Of a stretch of DNA of 58,989 nucleotides, positions 8,864-18,301 are shown one piece after another. The stretch spans positions 1-58,989 of the forward strand of contig JAYYYF010000033.1 in the NCBI GenBank assembly GCA_036340635.1, written 5' to 3'. The stretch is from GCA-002728855 sp036340635. Its GTDB lineage: Bacteria > Bacteroidota > Bacteroidia > Flavobacteriales > Flavobacteriaceae. The first letter of the stretch is position 1; every line of letters starts with the position of its first letter. The position numbers and the translations under genes were made by a program. Below the pieces are notes generated by a model. It had not been told where the DNA came from, searched no databases, and worked only from the letters and a program-made list of their open reading frames with translations.

Positions 8864-10015
8864 GTGAAAAAAAAGTTGAGGTTTAATAGTTCTGTGATTC
8901 ATGGAGGACAAAATCCAGATCCTGCCTTTGGAGCCGTTATGCCTCCAATCTATCAAACCTCTACTTATGCTCAAAAATCTCCTGGAAATCACAAGGGTTA
9001 TGAGTATAGTAGAACCCATAATCCAACTAGAACAGCTTTAGAAAAATCATTGGCTGAAATTGAGCAAGGTAATTTTGGTTTTGCTTTTTCTTCAGGGCTT
9101 TCGGCAATTGATGCCGTTTTAAAGTTGTTTAGCCCTGGTGATGAAATTATATCTACAAATGACTTATATGGAGGATCTTATAGACTATTTAATAAAATAT
9201 TTAAAAATTTTGGCTTAAAGTTTCATTTTGTTGATATGAGCAATAAAAAAAATGTTATTGATTTAGTTAATGATAAAACTAAACTTATATGGATTGAATC
9301 TCCAACAAATCCTATGATGAATATCATTGACATTAAGTCTATAGTAAACTTTGCTAGAGGGAAAAAAATCTTAGTTGCAGTTGACAATACTTTTGCAACA
9401 CCTTTTCTTCAACAGCCATTACTCTTAGGCGCCGACATAGTAATGCATTCAGCAACAAAATATATTTCGGGGCATAGTGATGTTATTTTGGGAGCTTTGG
9501 TTGTTAATGATATAAGTCTTTCAGAAAAACTAGGGTTTATTCAAAATGCTAGCGGAGCTGTTCCAAGCCCAATGGATAGTTTTTTAACTTTAAGGGGAAT
9601 TAAAACCTTACATGTTCGTATGCAACGCCATTGTGAAAATGCTCACGGGATAGCAAAATTTTTGGTTACTAATCCAGCTATAAAGAAGGTTTTTTGGCCA
9701 GGTTTTGAAAATCACCCAAATCATAAAGTAGCAAAACACCAAATGAAAGATTTTGGAGGGATGATTTCTTTTATTCCCAAAGATTCAAATTACAATTCAG
9801 CTCTAAGGATTATTAAAAAATTAGAAATTTTTACACTTGCTGAATCATTAGGAGGAGTTGAGAGTTTAGTTGGTCATCCAGCAACTATGACACATGCATC
9901 CATTCCAAAAAAGGAAAGAGAAAGTGCTGGGGTTCTTGATTCTCTAGTAAGACTGAGTGTTGGTATTGAGGATCTTGATGATTTAATAGAAGATCTTGAT
10001 CAGGCATTAAAATAA
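8864..10015 (+). CDS. Cystathionine gamma-synthase/lyase (PLP-dependent trans-sulfuration enzyme)
   Basis: 383 residues, normal for Cys/Met metabolism PLP enzymes (PF01053). It opens with FNSSVIHGGQNPDPAFGAVMPPIYQTSTY, the family's N-terminal signature. The PLP lysine sits in SATKYISGHSDVILG, and YEYSRTHNPTRTALE carries the Tyr/Arg phosphate contacts. SLGGVESLVGHPATMTHAS is the C-terminal substrate-binding motif. It makes or cleaves cystathionine in the methionine/cysteine route, in the cytoplasm. Synthase and lyase are hard to tell apart by eye, so the symbol is left blank. The start could be GTG at 8864 or TTG at 8875; family members usually start about three residues before FN, which fits either. 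It may be read together with lpxH, whose ATG lies 20 bases downstream. Confidence 0.9.
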   Translation: MKKKLRFNSSVIHGGQNPDPAFGAVMPPIYQTSTYAQKSPGNHKGYEYSRTHNPTRTALEKSLAEIEQGNFGFAFSSGLSAIDAVLKLFSPGDEIISTNDLYGGSYRLFNKIFKNFGLKFHFVDMSNKKNVIDLVNDKTKLIWIESPTNPMMNIIDIKSIVNFARGKKILVAVDNTFATPFLQQPLLLGADIVMHSATKYISGHSDVILGALVVNDISLSEKLGFIQNASGAVPSPMDSFLTLRGIKTLHVRMQRHCENAHGIAKFLVTNPAIKKVFWPGFENHPNHKVAKHQMKDFGGMISFIPKDSNYNSALRIIKKLEIFTLAESLGGVESLVGHPATMTHASIPKKERESAGVLDSLVRLSVGIEDLDDLIEDLDQALK

Positions 10016-10035
10016 ATATCTTTCAATTTTAAAGA

Positions 10036-10791
10036 ATGAAACTTGAAACTAAAAAAAAGATTTATTTCGCATCAGATAATCATTTAGGTGCTCCATCAAA
10101 CGAGGTTAGTAGAGTTAGAGAAAAAAGGTTTGTTAATTGGCTTGATTATGTCAAGAAAGATGCCTCAGCAATATTTCTTTTAGGAGATCTTTTTGATTTT
10201 TGGTTTGAATACAAAACGGTTGTTCCTAAAGGATTTACAAGAGTTTTAGGAAAATTAGCTGAAATAGCTGACTCAGGAATAAAGATAAATTTTTTTGTAG
10301 GCAATCATGATCTTTGGATGAATGATTATTTTCAAAAAGAATTAGGGGTCAATGTTCATCATAAACCTCTGGAGATTAAAATAAATGAAACCAAGTTTTT
10401 TTTAGCTCATGGAGATGGTCTTGGCCCTGGAGATCATGGATATAAGAGGATGAAAAAAGTTTTCACTAACCCTTTTTCTAAATGGTTTTTCCGGTGGTTG
10501 CATCCGGATGTTGGTATTCGTATAGGTAAATATCTTTCACTTAAAAACAAATTAATTTCTGGAGATGAAAATATTGAGTTCTTGGGTGAAGAAAACGAAC
10601 CTTTGGTAGTTTTTAGCAAAGAAAAGATTAAAAAGGAGCATTTTGATTACTTAATTTTTGGTCATAGGCATCTCCCTTTGGAAATTTCCTTGACCAACAA
10701 TTCAAAGTATATTAATTTGGGTGATTGGATAAGTAACTATACATATGGTGTTTTTGATGGAAAAGAATTTGAATTAAAAGTCTGGAAATAA
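10036..10791 (+). CDS. lpxH: UDP-2,3-diacylglucosamine diphosphatase
   Basis: 251 residues. A calcineurin-type metallophosphoesterase with the ordered motifs ASDNHLG (D-x-H), LLGDLFDFWFEY (GD), VGNHDLW (GNHD), LAHGDGLG and FGHRH. FDFWFEY is specific to LpxH and close Bacteroidota homologues. It hydrolyses UDP-2,3-diacylglucosamine to lipid X, the fourth step of lipid A synthesis, peripherally on the inner membrane. It lies 20 bases after the trans-sulfuration gene and five bases before hflX, so a shared transcript is likely. Bacteroidota often carry more than one paralogue of this family, so the symbol is probable rather than certain. Confidence 0.85.
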   Translation: MKLETKKKIYFASDNHLGAPSNEVSRVREKRFVNWLDYVKKDASAIFLLGDLFDFWFEYKTVVPKGFTRVLGKLAEIADSGIKINFFVGNHDLWMNDYFQKELGVNVHHKPLEIKINETKFFLAHGDGLGPGDHGYKRMKKVFTNPFSKWFFRWLHPDVGIRIGKYLSLKNKLISGDENIEFLGEENEPLVVFSKEKIKKEHFDYLIFGHRHLPLEISLTNNSKYINLGDWISNYTYGVFDGKEFELKVWK

Positions 10792-10796
10792 TTTAA

Positions 10797-11972
10797 ATGA
10801 TTGAAAAAAAGGCCCTGGAATTAGAGAAGGCTATCCTAATTGGAGTAATAACAAGAAATCAGGATGAACATAAATTAAAGGAATATTTAGAAGAGCTCTC
10901 TTTTCTTACATTTACGGCAGGAGGGAATGTCATAAAATCTTTTGTTCAAAAAATACCTTTCCCTAATCCTAAAACTTTTGTTGGACCTGGAAAGATTAAA
11001 CAAATTGAGGCTTATGTAGAAAAAAATCAAGTTTCAACTGTTATTTTTGATGACGAGCTAACTCCAGCTCAACAATTCAATTTAGAAAAAATTTTGAAAT
11101 GTAAAATACTTGATCGAACAGGTTTAATCTTAGACATTTTTGCCCAGAGAGCCAAAACAAGTTATGCTAGGAACCAAGTTCAACTTGCTCAATATCAGTA
11201 CATTTTGCCAAGGTTGAAAGGGTTGTGGACTCATTTGGAAAGACAGCGTGGAGGTATTGGGATGAGAGGACCTGGAGAAAGGGAAATTGAAACTGACAGA
11301 AGAATTGTTAGGGATAAAATTTCTTTACTGAAAAAAAAATTGGCCGCTATAGATAGACAAATGACTACTCAAAGGAGTAATCGAAAAGGGATTCCTAGGG
11401 TAGCTTTAGTAGGGTACACAAATGTTGGTAAATCTACTTTGATGAATGTGCTTTCAAAAAGTGATGTTTTTTCTGAAAACAAGTTGTTTGCAACTTTGGA
11501 TACTACTGTAAGAAAAGTTGTCATTAATAATCTCCCCTTCTTACTTTCAGATACCGTTGGATTTATTAGAAAGTTACCTACACAATTAGTTGAATCATTT
11601 AAAAGCACCTTAGACGAAATAAGAGAGTCTGATTTACTTGTTCACATTGTAGATATTTCTCATCCCAATTTTGAAGAGCAAATGAGTTCGGTCAACAAAA
11701 TTTTAGAAGAAATAAATAGCATAGATAAGCCAACAATAATTGTTTTCAATAAAATCGATGCCTATGTACCTGAACCTTGGGATGAAACGGAATTAGTAGA
11801 AGTGAGATCTAAAAAAAATTATTCCCTCTCTGAATGGGAACAAACTTGGATGAATTCAACAAATAATGGAGCAATTTTTATTTCTGCACTAGAGAAGGAA
11901 AATTTGGGAAAACTAAAAAACCAAATTTTCAATCAGGTGAAATTTTTCCCCCCAACTTACACTAAATCATAA
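10797..11972 (+). CDS. hflX: GTPase HflX
   Basis: 391 residues. The N-terminal HflX domain has FVGPGKIKQIEAY (residues 62-74) and the glycine-rich linker ERQRGGIGMRGPGEREIETDRR. The G domain follows: GYTNVGKS (G1, 206-213), TLDTTVRKV (G2/switch I), DTVGFIRKLP (G3), FNKID (G4) and a late FISALE (G5). All five G motifs are intact. HflX binds 50S subunits and splits stalled or hibernating ribosomes under stress. It is five bases after lpxH. Its stop overlaps the convergent short-chain dehydrogenase by six bases. The C-terminal tail is of ordinary length. Confidence 0.95.
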   Translation: MIEKKALELEKAILIGVITRNQDEHKLKEYLEELSFLTFTAGGNVIKSFVQKIPFPNPKTFVGPGKIKQIEAYVEKNQVSTVIFDDELTPAQQFNLEKILKCKILDRTGLILDIFAQRAKTSYARNQVQLAQYQYILPRLKGLWTHLERQRGGIGMRGPGEREIETDRRIVRDKISLLKKKLAAIDRQMTTQRSNRKGIPRVALVGYTNVGKSTLMNVLSKSDVFSENKLFATLDTTVRKVVINNLPFLLSDTVGFIRKLPTQLVESFKSTLDEIRESDLLVHIVDISHPNFEEQMSSVNKILEEINSIDKPTIIVFNKIDAYVPEPWDETELVEVRSKKNYSLSEWEQTWMNSTNNGAIFISALEKENLGKLKNQIFNQVKFFPPTYTKS

Positions 11973-12719
11973 ATTTCTATTAAAGATATATGTGTTTGCT
12001 TCTGAATTTGGGAGTATTTCAAGTTCAGAAATGTTTACGTGATAAGGAGTACTGGCCATATAAAAGATAGCATCTGCTATATCTTGTGGGGAAAGAACTT
12101 TTAATCCCTCATAAACTTTTTTTGCTTTATCAGAATCACCTTTAAATCTAACCTCAGAAAATTCAGTTTTAACTTTTCCGGGATTAATAATTCCAACTTT
12201 AATACCTATCTCATTCAAATCTATTCTCAAGCCTTTATTAAAAGCATTTACACCAAATTTACTAGCGCAATACACGTTTCCTTTCGGATAAACTTCTTTT
12301 CCTGCTATTGACCCAACATTAATTATATGACCTTTACCTGCAGCTATCATTTTAGGTAAAACAGCTTTAGTAACATAGATCAGTCCTTTTAGATTGGTAT
12401 CAATCATTAAATCCCAATCATCAAGATTAGCCTCGTCAGAATTGTCTAATCCATGAGCATTACCCGCATTATTGATTAAAATGTCAATATTTGAAAATTC
12501 ATTGGGGATTGATGTTATTTCTTTTTCAACATTTTCTCTATTTCTAACATCAAAAACCATTATGTGAGAAGGGTTTGAAATTTCTTTTTCGAGTTCAAGT
12601 AGTTTGTTTTTTCTTCTACCACATAAAATTACTTTGGCACCAGAATTTGAAAATTTTTTTGCAGTTTCCCAACCTATTCCACTACTTGCACCAGTGATTA
12701 GTACAGTTTTATTTTTCAT
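11967..12719 (-). CDS. Short-chain dehydrogenase/reductase (YdfG-like)
   Basis: 250 residues, a classical SDR. TGASSGIGWETAKKF (cofactor loop, residues 8-22), CGRRKNK (preference for NADP inferred from the Arg pair), NNAGNAHG (NNAG), the catalytic Ser in INVGSIAG, and YCASK with the catalytic Tyr/Lys are all present. NPGKVKTEFS is the typical C-terminal PG motif. It resembles 3-hydroxy acid/serine dehydrogenases of the YdfG type. It lies 11 bases downstream of the aldo/keto reductase gene on the same strand, so the two reductases are probably one transcript. The substrate is not predictable. The last six bases overlap hflX. Confidence 0.9.
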   Translation of the reverse strand: MKNKTVLITGASSGIGWETAKKFSNSGAKVILCGRRKNKLLELEKEISNPSHIMVFDVRNRENVEKEITSIPNEFSNIDILINNAGNAHGLDNSDEANLDDWDLMIDTNLKGLIYVTKAVLPKMIAAGKGHIINVGSIAGKEVYPKGNVYCASKFGVNAFNKGLRIDLNEIGIKVGIINPGKVKTEFSEVRFKGDSDKAKKVYEGLKVLSPQDIADAIFYMASTPYHVNISELEILPNSEANTYIFNRNL

Positions 12720-12730
12720 AAAAAATTCTT

Positions 12731-13597
12731 TTAAGGTACTTTATGCCCTTGGCTTGCCACCAATAGTGAGAACCAATCTGATTTTTCTAAATTTATTTTT
12801 AAAGCCTCAATGGCAGCTTTAATTCGTTCTTTTTTTGTTGTCCCTATAACCGGGAATATTTTCAACGGGTGATTCATTATCCAAGATAATAATAATTGGT
12901 CTTCAGAAGCAGCATATTTTTCCATTAGTGGTTTAAGAGCTTTTTCTATTCTCTTTGATTTTTCATCCTTAGCTTTAAAATAGCTGCCAAGGGGAGACCA
13001 AGCCATTGCCTTTATTTTATTTATAGATAATTGATCTAGCAAACCATTAAAAGCTGATTTGTTATTTGTTAGTGAAAATTCAATTTGATTCCATTCAATT
13101 TCACAATTACTTTTTAAAAGTTGAATCTGCGAAAATTCAAAATTTGATACTCCAAAAGCTTTTATTTTGCCTTGAATTTTCAATTGGTCTATAGCGGAAG
13201 AAATTTCATCAACTCTCATTAAAGGACTAGGGCGGTGTAGTAAGACAAGGTCTAGGTATTCAGCATTTAAATTTTTTATGGAAGTTTCCACAGACTTAAT
13301 AATATATTCTTTGGAATAATCATAATATTTTAATGCGATTTTTCTTTTTTCACTTGGATATTGTATTCCACATTTAGATATAAAAAAGACATCACTTCTT
13401 TTTATTTCTGACTTTAAAAAGGCTTTACCAAAATCAGCTTCAGTTGAATATCCCCCATAAATGTCTGCATGATCAAATGTATTAATTCCTGATTCAAAAC
13501 ATGTTTTAATTAAATTTTCCATCTCAGTAACATTAAGATTATGTCCCCATGCACCCCATCCCATTGTTCCTGAAATTATATTTGAAACCTCTAACAT
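12731..13597 (-). CDS. Aldo/keto reductase (YdhF-like)
   Basis: 288 residues, close to the usual AKR length of 290-320. The fold markers are GINTFDHADIYGGYSTE (the Asp/Tyr catalytic region), FFISKCGI (Lys), LDLVLLHRPSPLMRVDE (His) and FGVSNFEFSQI. The C-terminal cofactor loop reads FPVIGTTKKERIKAA. The arrangement and spacing fit the YdhF/AKR11-12-like group of NADPH-dependent reductases. It is the first gene of an AKR-SDR pair. Its ATG lies only five bases after a perfect -7 element, which predicts a leaderless or near-leaderless mRNA. The physiological substrate is unknown. Confidence 0.9.
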   Translation of the reverse strand: MLEVSNIISGTMGWGAWGHNLNVTEMENLIKTCFESGINTFDHADIYGGYSTEADFGKAFLKSEIKRSDVFFISKCGIQYPSEKRKIALKYYDYSKEYIIKSVETSIKNLNAEYLDLVLLHRPSPLMRVDEISSAIDQLKIQGKIKAFGVSNFEFSQIQLLKSNCEIEWNQIEFSLTNNKSAFNGLLDQLSINKIKAMAWSPLGSYFKAKDEKSKRIEKALKPLMEKYAASEDQLLLSWIMNHPLKIFPVIGTTKKERIKAAIEALKINLEKSDWFSLLVASQGHKVP

Positions 13598-13602
13598 ACA
13601 TC

Positions 13603-13610
13603 CAAAATTA
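13603..13610 (-). promoter_or_regulatory. -7 promoter element (TAATTTTG) for the aldo/keto reductase
   Basis: A perfect TAnnTTTG match on the minus strand. Only five bases separate its G from the ATG at 13597, so transcription should start at or next to the start codon. Confidence 0.55.
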
Positions 13611-13740
13611 AGTCATAAATTAGTAATTATTGAACAAGGGATAGATTTATTCAATTATTTTTTAACCAATTCTTAACAGGAGAGAGTGAAAAAATTTTTC
13701 ATTTTTGCTTTCCTTTAAAACAAAGGCTAATAAAATTAAA

Positions 13741-14736
13741 ATGGGAAAGAAAACAAATATTGATTCTATAAACAAAAAAATAGAAAAAGAGAGTTCATTT
13801 ATAGACTTATTGACGATGGAAATAAATAAGATCATTATTGGACAAAAGGAAATGATAGATAGACTGCTTATTGGCTTATTAGGTAGAGGACATATTCTTT
13901 TGGAGGGAGTCCCTGGGTTAGCCAAAACACTGGCAATAAATACACTGAGTCAATCTGTAAAGGGTAGTTTTAGTAGAATTCAATTCACTCCGGATTTACT
14001 TCCTGCGGATGTTGTTGGCACTATGATTTACAACATAAAGGAAAATGATTTTTCAATTAAAAAGGGTCCTGTTTTTGCAAATTTTGTCCTTGCTGATGAA
14101 ATTAACAGAGCTCCTGCTAAAGTTCAATCAGCATTACTTGAAGCCATGCAAGAAAAACAAGTAACGATTGGAGACAATACTTTTAAACTTCCTTCTCCAT
14201 TTTTGGTTATGGCGACTCAAAATCCAGTAGAACAAGAGGGAACCTATCCATTACCTGAAGCCCAGGTTGATAGATTTATGCTTAAAGTTGTCATTGATTA
14301 TCCCAAAATTGATCAGGAGCAGTTGATCATCAAATCAAACTTGTCTGAATCCAAAGAAAAAGTGAAAAGTGTTGTATCAACTAAGCAAATTGAGACAGCT
14401 CAAAATGTAATCAGTGAAATTTATATGGACGAAAAAATTGAGAAGTACATTTTAGACCTTGTCTTTGCCACTAGATTTCCTGAAAACTATTCTCTAGAAA
14501 GTATAAAACCGCTTATAAGTTTTGGAGCTTCTCCGAGGGGAAGTATAAATCTTGCTCTTGCTTCTAAGTGTTATGCTTTTCTTCAGCACAGAGGATATGT
14601 TATTCCTGAGGATGTTAGATCAGTTATATATGATGTGCTTAGACATAGAATAGGCTTAACATATGAAGCTGAGGCCGAAAATGTTTCTTCAGAAGATCTT
14701 ATAAGCAAGATAATAAACCAAGTAGAGGTTCCTTAA
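13741..14736 (+). CDS. MoxR-family AAA+ ATPase
   Basis: 331 residues from the ATG at 13741. Walker A is GVPGLAKT (residues 56-63), Walker B is FVLADEINRAP, sensor 1 is MATQNPVEQEGTYPLPEAQVDRF, and sensor 2/arginine region is SFGASPRGS. The NPVEQEGTYPLPEAQVDRF stretch is diagnostic for MoxR proteins. MoxR ATPases are thought to act as chaperones that insert cofactors or fold partner proteins together with vWA-domain proteins. Here it heads the classic Bacteroidota Bat operon, followed by a DUF58 protein. An upstream in-frame TTG at 13705 is rejected because it belongs to a T-rich near-promoter sequence and would add a non-conserved tail. Confidence 0.95.
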   Translation: MGKKTNIDSINKKIEKESSFIDLLTMEINKIIIGQKEMIDRLLIGLLGRGHILLEGVPGLAKTLAINTLSQSVKGSFSRIQFTPDLLPADVVGTMIYNIKENDFSIKKGPVFANFVLADEINRAPAKVQSALLEAMQEKQVTIGDNTFKLPSPFLVMATQNPVEQEGTYPLPEAQVDRFMLKVVIDYPKIDQEQLIIKSNLSESKEKVKSVVSTKQIETAQNVISEIYMDEKIEKYILDLVFATRFPENYSLESIKPLISFGASPRGSINLALASKCYAFLQHRGYVIPEDVRSVIYDVLRHRIGLTYEAEAENVSSEDLISKIINQVEVP

Positions 14737-14778
14737 GATTTAGCTTAAAGACTCTTTTTTATAATCATAGTGAAAAAC

Positions 14779-15648
14779 ATGGAAACAAAAGAGCTTTTAA
14801 AAAAAGTTCGTAAAATAGAGATAAAAACTCGACGACTAAGCGAAAATATTTTTGGAGGAGAATATCATAGTGCTTTTAAAGGGAGAGGAATGACTTTCAG
14901 TGAGGTTAGGCAATATCAATATGGAGATGATGTTCGAAATATTGATTGGAATGTAACGGCTCGTTACAACGAGCCTTTTATTAAAGTTTTTGAAGAAGAG
15001 AGAGAGCTTACTTTGATGCTCATGGTTGACATAAGCGGATCGGAATTTTTTGGAACCCAAAACCAGTTTAAAAGAGAGGTTTTAACAGAAATTGCTGCAA
15101 CATTATCATTTTCAGCTTTGAAAAATAATGACAAGGTTGGATTAATCTTATTCACGGATGAAATAGAATTATATATTCCTCCTAAAAAAGGACGATTTCA
15201 TGTCCTTAGAATCATTCGTGAACTTCTAGAATTCAAACCTAAAAGTAAAAAGACTGATATAAGTAAAGTATTAGAATTTTTTTCAGGGGTTCTTAAGAAA
15301 AAGGCAATAGCATTTTTGATGTCAGATTTTATTTCCTCTGATTATGAAAAAACTCTAAAGATAGCTGCGAAGAAACATGATTTAACAGGAATAAGGGTTT
15401 TTGATAGAAGGGAAGAAGAAATACCAAATTTAGGACTTGTTCCTATGCATGACAGTGAATCAGGTAAAATAACTTGGATAAATACTCAAATTTCAAAAAC
15501 AAGAAAATCTTATTCTTCTTACTACAAGGAATATGTAAACTTATTTGAGGAGTTATTTAAAAAAAATGGAGCAGGAACTTTGAATTGTCGATTAGATCAA
15601 AGCTATGTCAAAAAACTTTTGAGTTATTTTAAATCTAGGGCCAAGTGA
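14779..15648 (+). CDS. DUF58 domain protein (vWA-like partner of MoxR)
   Basis: 289 residues from the ATG at 14779; a GTG at 14770 is an alternative adding three residues. It opens with ELLKKVRKIEIKTRRLSENIFGGEYHSAFKGRGMTF, and the DUF58 hallmark GDDVRNIDWNVTAR appears near residue 50. A vWA-like core with DISGSEFFG (MIDAS-type DxSxS-like site) follows. DUF58 proteins are soluble partners of MoxR ATPases in bacteria. It lies 42 bases downstream of moxR and overlaps the next gene by four bases, so it is translationally coupled. No signal peptide is present, so it is cytoplasmic. Its function in the Bat system is not known in detail. Confidence 0.92.
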   Translation: METKELLKKVRKIEIKTRRLSENIFGGEYHSAFKGRGMTFSEVRQYQYGDDVRNIDWNVTARYNEPFIKVFEEERELTLMLMVDISGSEFFGTQNQFKREVLTEIAATLSFSALKNNDKVGLILFTDEIELYIPPKKGRFHVLRIIRELLEFKPKSKKTDISKVLEFFSGVLKKKAIAFLMSDFISSDYEKTLKIAAKKHDLTGIRVFDRREEEIPNLGLVPMHDSESGKITWINTQISKTRKSYSSYYKEYVNLFEELFKKNGAGTLNCRLDQSYVKKLLSYFKSRAK

Positions 15649-17288
15649 TAAAAACATTAGTTAGTTTAATTATTACCTCATTTTTTTCTTTCATTCAACT
15701 GCATGCTCAGAATGATAGCAAACTAGAGGTTTTCATAGATTCAACTAGTATAATGATTGGTGAAAAAATAGATTATTATCTCAGAATTAAATCAAATACC
15801 CTTGTTGATGTTAAATTTTCTGAAAAAGTATCTTTTTTCCCGTTTGAAATTTTGGAAGAATATCCTATAGACACAATTGAAAATGAGTCAGGTTATATTT
15901 TTACAAAAAAATATTCATTAATCCAATTTGATTCTGGGAAGTATTTTTTACCTAAACAGAAAGTTTTTGTAAATGGGTTTTTAAAATTTGCAGATTCAGT
16001 ATCTATTAATGTTGAGAATGTTAAAGTAGACACATTGGAGCAGCCTCTTTTTGATATAAAACCAATCGTTGAGGTTAAAAAAAATTATTCCGATTTAATT
16101 AGATGGATATTAAGTATGTTTTTTTTCAGTATCATTTTAATTGGAGGAATTTATTGGTTGTTTTTTAAAAATAAAATTGTCGATCAACATCTAGATGAAG
16201 AACCACCTTTTGATAGGGCAATCAAAGAATTGAAGGAATTAGAATCTTTTGTGCCAAAAAGTGATCAAGATTATAAAAATTATTATTCGTCATTAACGGA
16301 AATAGTTAGAAGATATTTAGAGGAAGATGCTAAGATTACTGCACTTGAAAGTACCTCAGATCAATTACTTCTAAAATTAGAAATGTCAAAAGCTGAGGGG
16401 AAATTAGATTTAAAAACTCAAACTTTAAATAATTTAAAAGATGTGCTTAGAACAGCAGATCTTGTCAAATTTGCGAGGTCCATTCCTGAGAAGAATCTTT
16501 TATTTAGAGATCGCTCTTTTGCTGAAGAGGTTGTAATTGAAACAAAACAGGTTCTTCCAGAACCTTCAGAGGAAGAATTAAGAGAACAAGAAGAATACAA
16601 ATTATTTTTAATTAAACAGAGAAGAAAAAAAAGGATATATATAGGGATATTATCATTTGTTATTTTAACTATATTTTCATTCTTTTTAGCAGTTGGGGTT
16701 TACGGTTTTTATCCTGTTACTGATACAATTTTTGGTAATCCAACCATGAAATTAAAAAATGCTGTTTGGATAACGAGTCAATATGGAAATCCGCCTTTAA
16801 AAATATCTACACCAGAAGTTCTTAGAAGAATGAGGGGTGATGATGATCAACCACAAAGATTTGTTTTTGGTAATTATGATTTCCCTTTTTATATAGATCT
16901 TATATTTAAAGTAAAGACATCTGATCAGAAAAAAGAAGAAAGCAAATTTTCTGAAGAGAATTTTCCTGGTGATGAGGGAGAACTTGCAATTCAAGGATTG
17001 ATGCAATTAATGATAGATGATTTTAAGGCCAGAGGGGCGTCAAATATTTTTACAAAGAATGAGGAAATAAAGACTTTTTCTGGAATTCCTGCACTTAAGT
17101 TTTTCGGAACATTAGATTACCCAAAAGATGATCAACAAAAAACAGGAAGGTTTAATTACAACACCTATATATTTGATTTTGAATCTAGTTCAATTATTCT
17201 TGCTATTGTTTTCCCAAAAGATGATAGATACGCACATGAAATTGAGAAAAGGATCGTTGACAGCATTGAATGGATTAAAGAATTATAA
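15645..17288 (+). CDS. Bat-operon membrane protein of unknown function (DUF4381-like middle)
   Basis: 547 residues starting from GTG at 15645, overlapping the DUF58 stop by four bases. It has a signal peptide (residues 1-21), a periplasmic beta-rich part with VSFFPFEILEEYPIDTI, a membrane span near 150-173 (WILSMFFFSIILIGGIYWLFF), and a charged cytoplasmic stretch with YYSSLTEIVRRYLEEDAKITALESTS like the DUF4381/BatD C-terminal cytoplasmic region. A second span lies near 331-355, followed by a further domain of about 190 residues that I do not recognise. The position between DUF58 and batA is conserved in Flavobacteriia, so it probably belongs to the Bat complex. The C-terminal domain's role is unknown; it contains no catalytic motif that I can see. 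Confidence 0.7.
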   Translation: MIKTLVSLIITSFFSFIQLHAQNDSKLEVFIDSTSIMIGEKIDYYLRIKSNTLVDVKFSEKVSFFPFEILEEYPIDTIENESGYIFTKKYSLIQFDSGKYFLPKQKVFVNGFLKFADSVSINVENVKVDTLEQPLFDIKPIVEVKKNYSDLIRWILSMFFFSIILIGGIYWLFFKNKIVDQHLDEEPPFDRAIKELKELESFVPKSDQDYKNYYSSLTEIVRRYLEEDAKITALESTSDQLLLKLEMSKAEGKLDLKTQTLNNLKDVLRTADLVKFARSIPEKNLLFRDRSFAEEVVIETKQVLPEPSEEELREQEEYKLFLIKQRRKKRIYIGILSFVILTIFSFFLAVGVYGFYPVTDTIFGNPTMKLKNAVWITSQYGNPPLKISTPEVLRRMRGDDDQPQRFVFGNYDFPFYIDLIFKVKTSDQKKEESKFSEENFPGDEGELAIQGLMQLMIDDFKARGASNIFTKNEEIKTFSGIPALKFFGTLDYPKDDQQKTGRFNYNTYIFDFESSSIILAIVFPKDDRYAHEIEKRIVDSIEWIKEL

Positions 17289-17291
17289 GCT

Positions 17292-18299
17292 ATGTTAGAG
17301 GAAATATTTTTTAAAGACCCTATCTTTTTTTGGCTACTATTATTTTTCCCAATTATAATAGTATGGTATGTTTTTATTCAAAACAGAATGCAACCGATTC
17401 TCAAAATATCCTCAGTGAAAGGGTTCAATAAGAGTTCAAATTTTCTTTTGAAAAATTTTAGATTATTACCTTTTATAATAAGGGTGTTCGCTCTTATATT
17501 AATTGTCTTTGCCCTTGCAAGACCCCAATCGGTTGATGTTTCAACAAGAACAAAAACAAACAAGGGGATTGACATAGTTATGGCGATTGATATTTCTTCA
17601 AGCATGTTAGCACAAGATTTAAAACCAGATAGACTAACTGCACTTAAAAGGGTAGCATCAGCTTTTATTGATGATAGAATAAGTGATCGAATAGGATTAG
17701 TAGTTTATGCAGGGGAAAGTTATACAAAGACCCCTATCACAAGTGATAAGGGGATTGTGAAAAAAACATTGGGTGAAATAACTTATCAAAAATTAATTGA
17801 TGATGGAACGGCTATAGGAATGGGATTGGCTACCTCTGTAAATAGGTTAAAAGATAGCCCAGCTAAAAGTAAAGTAATTATTTTGCTGACAGACGGAGTC
17901 AATAATTCAGGATTTATTGACCCCAAAATTGCTGCTGAATTAGCAGTTGAATACGGAATAAAAACCTATACAATAGGTTTGGGTAGTAATGGAAATGCAA
18001 AAGCTCCAGTTGGTATTTTACCCAATGGTAAGTTTAAATATGGAATCACAAAAGTTGAGATTGACGAGGAGCTACTAAAAACGATTGCCAACAATACAGG
18101 AGGGTTGTATTTTAGGGCAACAGACAATAAAAAGCTCCAAGAGATTTACCAAGAAATAAATAAGTTAGAAAAAACAGAAATCCAAGAGTTTAAGTATTAT
18201 AATTATGATGAAAAATATAGGAAATTAATTTTTTTAGCCATTGGGTTTATATTTTTGGAATGGTTTATCAAAAGTACTTTTCTTAAAAGTTTTATATAA
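17292..18299 (+). CDS. batA: BatA, vWA-domain membrane protein
   Basis: 335 residues. Membrane spans flank a vWA domain: two N-terminal spans (about 8-28 and 57-77) and one at the C-terminus. The MIDAS site is intact: DISSSM (residues 100-105), a Thr in KTPITSD, and LLTDGVNNSG. BatA is the first of the two membrane vWA proteins of the Bacteroides aerotolerance operon, which is linked to oxygen and stress tolerance in Bacteroidota. The MIDAS suggests metal-dependent protein binding. It starts three bases after the previous gene and ends two bases before batB, so it is in the middle of a tight operon. Confidence 0.93.
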   Translation: MLEEIFFKDPIFFWLLLFFPIIIVWYVFIQNRMQPILKISSVKGFNKSSNFLLKNFRLLPFIIRVFALILIVFALARPQSVDVSTRTKTNKGIDIVMAIDISSSMLAQDLKPDRLTALKRVASAFIDDRISDRIGLVVYAGESYTKTPITSDKGIVKKTLGEITYQKLIDDGTAIGMGLATSVNRLKDSPAKSKVIILLTDGVNNSGFIDPKIAAELAVEYGIKTYTIGLGSNGNAKAPVGILPNGKFKYGITKVEIDEELLKTIANNTGGLYFRATDNKKLQEIYQEINKLEKTEIQEFKYYNYDEKYRKLIFLAIGFIFLEWFIKSTFLKSFI

Positions 18300-18301
18300 T
18301 C

